NCBI GenBank assembly: GCA_028284805.1
Contig: JANQQZ010000094.1
Location: 1 to 36,275, forward strand
Origin: Phycisphaerales bacterium
Lineage (GTDB): Bacteria; Planctomycetota; Phycisphaerae; Phycisphaerales; UBA1924
Reading direction: 5' to 3'
Length of the DNA: 36,275 bases
This document shows, in pieces, positions 32,909-36,275 of the stretch; within the stretch, counting starts at the first letter, position 1, and each line of letters begins with the position of its first letter. Both the position numbers and the translations under genes were made by a program. The notes beneath the pieces are model-generated. The model worked only from the letters and a program-made list of their open reading frames with translations, was not told where the DNA came from and did no database searches.

Positions 32909-33886
32909 ATGGAGAGCAACGGGACTCGCAACAAGGGCATCACGAGAGCGAGATTCATGGCACCCTGCATGATCGTCGGATCGGTCGGGCTCGCACTGGC
33001 CGCGATCTCGGGCAGCGTCAACGCGACGACCGGTCTCATCGGTGCCGCCAACGCGAACGAGCCCGATGCGTTCGCAGATCTGCCTGACCATCTCATCCTG
33101 ACGGCAACATTCCGTGACTTCCGCGCCAAGGACGATCCAGGCGGTCACCCCGACTTCCAGTCGTTCCCGGGCCCGATCACCACGGTTGGACTCGTCGAGG
33201 ACCAACTCGACGCGGACGGCCTGCCCGTCGTCAAGTCGCTGCGTGGGTACACGCTAACGGCGCCGTATCAGGACAAGGACGGCAACAACATCAACCCGGC
33301 TCTGTACGACCCGTCGCTGGGCGACCGGGCGGGCTCGATGACCCCGGGTAGCTCGCTGAATGGATTTGAGTCTTCCGAGTCCTTCTCGCAGTGGTACCGG
33401 AACGTCCCGGGCGTGAACCTTGCCACGCAGGTCGATCTGGTCTTGGAGCGTCTGCCCAACAGCGATCGGTACGTCTACGACTCGGCCAACAACCCCGACG
33501 CCGTGGAACGGAGTTTCGGCGGCTTCTTCCCGATCAACAGCTCGCTCTACGGCAACTACAACAGCAACCGAAACTACCACTTCACGACGCACATCTCGAC
33601 CAAGTTCGTGTACGACGAGAGCGTGGACCAGATCTTCAAGTTTACGGGCGACGACGATGTCTGGGTCTTCATCGACGGACGTCTCGCGATCGACCTGGGT
33701 GGGCTCCACGGCAAGCAGGAGCAGTACCTCGACCTGAGCCGTCTCGACTGGGTCGAAGACGGCGAGGAGATCACCCTGGATGTCTTCCACGCGGAACGCC
33801 GGTTTTCTGGGTCCAACTTCCGGATCGAGACGACCCTCCGGCTGAAGGACGCATCGCTGCCCGTGATGTCGAATCTGCACGACTGA
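32909..33886 (+). CDS. Fibro-slime domain protein
   Basis: The product has 325 residues. A long N-terminal signal (hydrophobic run near residues 21-40, ending SVNA) is followed by LILTATFRDF, then a PA14-like region with GGFFPINSS, FKFTGDDDVWVFIDGRLAID and LGGLHGKQEQYLDLSRL, the hallmark of fibro-slime domains. These secreted modules occur in fibrolytic and planctomycete proteins and probably bind carbohydrate or matrix. GGAAGGGGG stands just before the ATG. It ends at a strong terminator. It lies outside the island, the first chromosomal gene on that side. Confidence 0.88.
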   Translation: MESNGTRNKGITRARFMAPCMIVGSVGLALAAISGSVNATTGLIGAANANEPDAFADLPDHLILTATFRDFRAKDDPGGHPDFQSFPGPITTVGLVEDQLDADGLPVVKSLRGYTLTAPYQDKDGNNINPALYDPSLGDRAGSMTPGSSLNGFESSESFSQWYRNVPGVNLATQVDLVLERLPNSDRYVYDSANNPDAVERSFGGFFPINSSLYGNYNSNRNYHFTTHISTKFVYDESVDQIFKFTGDDDVWVFIDGRLAIDLGGLHGKQEQYLDLSRLDWVEDGEEITLDVFHAERRFSGSNFRIETTLRLKDASLPVMSNLHD

Positions 33887-33916
33887 GTCGAGCGAGCACA
33901 GGTAAGCACACTCTCC

Positions 33917-33943
33917 AACGAGGCGGAAACGCCTCGTTTTTTT
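33917..33943 (+). terminator. Rho-independent terminator of the fibro-slime gene
   Basis: A nine-base perfect stem AACGAGGCG/CGCCTCGTT with a GAAA loop runs into T7 (33937-33943). Confidence 0.92.
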
Positions 33944-34035
33944 GGTGCACTTGTGCCGTGCCGTGTTCTCGGTCGGCAACACATCGGGCGCGATACCTAG
34001 CATGGAGGATGCGTCACGGGCAGGAGGCATCTGGG

Positions 34036-34536
34036 GTGGGTCCGGATGTCGAGAGCGATCGTGTTCGGCCGGTATCTCGTGACCTGCTCGTCGTGCTCTT
34101 CGATGGCGTCTGCAACCTGTGCAACGGGTTCGTGAACTGGACCATCGACCGCGACGTCGATGCCTTGTGCCGGTTCGTTGCGCTCCAGACCCCAGCGGGC
34201 CGGGCGATCGTGGAACGGGCTGGTCTCGAAGCCGACACGTTGTCGACGATCGTCGTTGTGCGGCAAGGGCGTGCTCTGATCCGGTCCTCGGCGGTGCTCG
34301 AGATCGGCTCGGTCCTGCACCAGCCCTGGTCCGGCCTGGCGAGGGTGACGCGTCTTGTCCCATCGCCGCTGCGCGACATCGGCTACCGCGTCATTGCCAA
34401 GCACCGTTATCAGGCGTTCGGCCGCCTGGACGCCTGCCGCGTTCCCACGCCCGAACTGCTCGGGCGTTTCCTCGACAGCGAGAACCCCGAGGCAGCCCTG
34501 CGGATCGCGGGCTTCGGCCCTACCGGGCTGTCCTGA
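34036..34536 (+). CDS. DCC-family (DUF393) thiol-disulfide oxidoreductase-like protein
   Basis: The product has 166 residues with VVLFDGVCNLCNGFVNWTID at residues 19-38: the D-G-x-C-x-x-C motif that names the family, followed by the usual RFVALQTPAGRAIVE and STIVVV...RSSAVLEI blocks. The role is uncertain, possibly redox or haem-related. GTG at 34036 is chosen for AGGAGG eight bases upstream (34022-34027); ATG at 34009 with GGAGG closer is possible and would add nine residues. The following ABC-F gene starts 27 bases later. Confidence 0.85.
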   Translation: MGPDVESDRVRPVSRDLLVVLFDGVCNLCNGFVNWTIDRDVDALCRFVALQTPAGRAIVERAGLEADTLSTIVVVRQGRALIRSSAVLEIGSVLHQPWSGLARVTRLVPSPLRDIGYRVIAKHRYQAFGRLDACRVPTPELLGRFLDSENPEAALRIAGFGPTGLS

Positions 34537-34563
34537 TCGGCACTAGCGCGATACGGTCTGCCC

Positions 34564-36275
34564 ATGCTTCGTGCCGCGGGCATCGCCAAGAGTCTGAGCT
34601 ACCGGTCGCTGTTCCGGGAGATCTCGCTCTCGATCGAGCGGGGTGATCGGCTCGGGATCGTCGGGCCCAACGGGGCGGGCAAGAGCACGCTGCTGAAGAT
34701 CCTGTCGGGCGGGCTTGAGCCCGACAAGGGCGAGGTGTCCATCGACCCCCGTATCCGGCGCGTGCTGGTGTCGCAGCTCGACAGGTTCGAGCACGGGGAG
34801 ACGGCGCGCGGCATCGTGACCGCCGCGGGCCTGCGCGCCGCCGAGGAACGCGGGGAGCCGATCGAGGCCCACGAGGCCGAGGTCACGGGCGACATCATCC
34901 TGGGCAAGGCCGGGTTCCCGACGGCGCTCTCGGATGTCGACGCGTCGACGCTTTCGGGCGGGTGGCGGAAACGCCTGGCGATCGCGGCGGGGCTGGCCTC
35001 GGCGCGGGACGAGCCCGATCTGCTGTTCCTCGACGAGCCGACGAATCATCTGGACATCGAGGGCATCCGCTGGCTCGAGCAGTTGGTTTCACGCATCGCG
35101 AGCCGGGGCAGCGGGGCTGCCGTCGCATTCGTCACGCACGACCGGACGTTCCTCGAGCGAGTCAGCACACGTGTCGCCGAGCTGAGCCCGATGTACCCGA
35201 GCGGGCTGCTGGTCGTCGAAGGCAACTACTCCGAGTTCCTCCGCCGGAAGCAGGAGTTTCTCGCGGCACAGTCCGAGCGCCGGCGTTCGCTCGCGGGGCT
35301 TGTTCGCAAGGATCTTGAGTGGCTTTCGCGAGGCCCTCAGGGACGCGGGACCAAGGCCAAGGGGCGGATCGATCAGAGCCACGAGCGGATGAGCGAACTC
35401 GCGGAGCTGCGTGACCGCGAGTCGGCGTCGGGCGAGGCCGGCTCGAAGCTCGACTTCAACGCCGGGAAGCGGAAGACACGAAAGATGCTCGTTGCCGAGG
35501 GCCTCTCGTGCGCACTGGGCGGGAAGCAGCTGTTCACCGACGTTCGCTTCAGCATCGGCGCGGGCGATCGACTCGGGCTGCTCGGGCCCAACGGCAGCGG
35601 CAAGACGACGCTTATCCGCGTGCTGACCCGCCAGCACGCGCCGGACGAGGGCTCGGTCCGCCTCGCCGACCCGGCGCCGACGGTCGCAGTGTTCAGCCAG
35701 AAGCGAGAGGAATTCCCGCCCGAGCTCCGCCTGCGCGATGCTCTCTGCCCCATCGGCGATCAGGTGGTCTTCCGCGATCAGACCATCCACGTGACTGGGT
35801 GGGCGCGCCGGTTCTTGTTCAAGGACCAGCAACTCGAGCAGCCCGTGGGATCGCTGAGCGGGGGCGAGCTCGCGCGGGTTCACGTCGCCCGGATCATGCT
35901 CGAGCCCTGCGACGTGCTGATCCTCGATGAGCCCACGAACGATCTGGACATCCCGTCGCTCGAGACGATGGAGGAGTCGCTCGAGGACTTCCCCGGGGCG
36001 CTCATCCTGGTAACGCACGACCAGGCGATGCTCGACCGTCTCGCGACGAGCGTGCTCGCGCTCGACGGGGCTGGCGGCGCGCGGTCGTTCGCGAGCGTCG
36101 ACCAGGCGATCGCTGAGGCCGAGGCGCGTCGGCGTGCCGCCGTCGCGGCAACAAAGCCCCAGGCGCCCACGAAGCGAGGCGCGAACCGGCGGCAGAAGCT
36201 GTCCTTCAACGAGCAGAAGGAACTCGATGGGATCGAGGCCGCGATCGAGCAGGCGGAGCTGGCGGCGAGCGAAGC
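34564..36275 (+). CDS. ABC-F family ATPase (Uup-like), 3' truncated by the window
   Basis: At least 570 residues are visible. The first ATPase domain has Walker A GPNGAGKST, the signature LSGGWRKRL and Walker B LLFLDEPTNHLD. A charged linker follows, then the second domain with GPNGSGKTT, LSGGELARV and VLILDEPTNDLD, and a VTHDQAML switch. A Lys/Arg/Ala-rich linker and the start of a coiled coil (KLSFNEQKELDGIEAAIEQA) close the visible part, as in Uup rather than EttA. No membrane segments are present, as usual for soluble ABC-F factors acting on ribosomes or DNA. No ribosome binding site is seen before ATG 34564. Confidence 0.92.
   Translation, partial: MLRAAGIAKSLSYRSLFREISLSIERGDRLGIVGPNGAGKSTLLKILSGGLEPDKGEVSIDPRIRRVLVSQLDRFEHGETARGIVTAAGLRAAEERGEPIEAHEAEVTGDIILGKAGFPTALSDVDASTLSGGWRKRLAIAAGLASARDEPDLLFLDEPTNHLDIEGIRWLEQLVSRIASRGSGAAVAFVTHDRTFLERVSTRVAELSPMYPSGLLVVEGNYSEFLRRKQEFLAAQSERRRSLAGLVRKDLEWLSRGPQGRGTKAKGRIDQSHERMSELAELRDRESASGEAGSKLDFNAGKRKTRKMLVAEGLSCALGGKQLFTDVRFSIGAGDRLGLLGPNGSGKTTLIRVLTRQHAPDEGSVRLADPAPTVAVFSQKREEFPPELRLRDALCPIGDQVVFRDQTIHVTGWARRFLFKDQQLEQPVGSLSGGELARVHVARIMLEPCDVLILDEPTNDLDIPSLETMEESLEDFPGALILVTHDQAMLDRLATSVLALDGAGGARSFASVDQAIAEAEARRRAAVAATKPQAPTKRGANRRQKLSFNEQKELDGIEAAIEQAELAASE

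Noticed and set aside
1-36275. CRISPR arrays, rRNA genes and complete insertion sequences
   Set aside because: No regularly spaced repeats, rRNA motifs or transposase genes were seen in the window.

Overview
The window is a GC-rich bacterial chromosome segment. It most resembles a planctomycete of the Phycisphaerae/Phycisphaerales type. The reasons are several secreted proteins with paired GC-type dockerin repeats, a PEP-CTERM-like sorting tail, a fibro-slime-domain protein, a prepilin-like protein placed inside a sugar-uptake locus, and a rpsB-tsf pair with planctomycete-like sequence. The species assignment is inference; no rRNA is present.

Left chromosomal part (1-13.6 kb). The end of a very large filamentous-haemagglutinin-like exoprotein is followed by a five-gene oligopeptide/dipeptide ABC importer on the + strand (binding protein, two permeases, two ATPases; 3389-9856) with a good promoter at 3320-3348. 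The second permease carries an unusual insertion of about 250 residues. A DUF3592-like membrane protein (9927-10397) and a LURP-one-like protein (10747-11379, - strand) converge on two tandem copies of a roughly 120-bp imperfect palindrome. tsf and rpsB follow on the - strand, separated by another palindrome, and then an intact tRNA-Val(CAC) on the + strand at 13538-13611.

Integrated island (13591-32648). The last 21 bases of the tRNA gene plus 2 flanking bases are repeated exactly (23 bp) at 32626-32648. This defines a 19-kb element inserted in the tRNA 3' end. Its left 3.5 kb holds a PadR-type regulator with a likely autoregulatory palindrome, a protein of unknown function, a decayed tyrosine-integrase gene and two excisionase-like helix-turn-helix genes. 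The remaining 15 kb is a carbohydrate-use cargo. It has a sugar ABC importer (binding protein and two permeases, but no ATPase), a prepilin-like protein, a GH71/GH99-like glycosidase, an SGNH esterase, a GH31 alpha-glycosidase, a GntR-type regulator with a LacI-type sensor domain, and secreted dockerin or PEP-CTERM proteins. Four of these secreted proteins share one related domain of 170-200 residues that I cannot assign to a named family.

The island appears to carry its own regulon. Related ATGCTATA-type sites lie over the promoters in front of the prepilin/importer genes, the esterase/glycosidase genes and gntR, both sides of the GH31 divergent region, and the PEP-CTERM gene. The simplest model is that the GntR/LacI-type protein senses a sugar and releases all these units together. 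Secreted enzymes would then cut an alpha-linked glycan, and the importer would take up the products using an ATPase encoded elsewhere.

Right chromosomal part (32.65-36.3 kb). A fibro-slime-domain protein with a textbook terminator, a DCC-family thiol oxidoreductase and the start of an ABC-F ATPase (cut by the window end) follow on the + strand.
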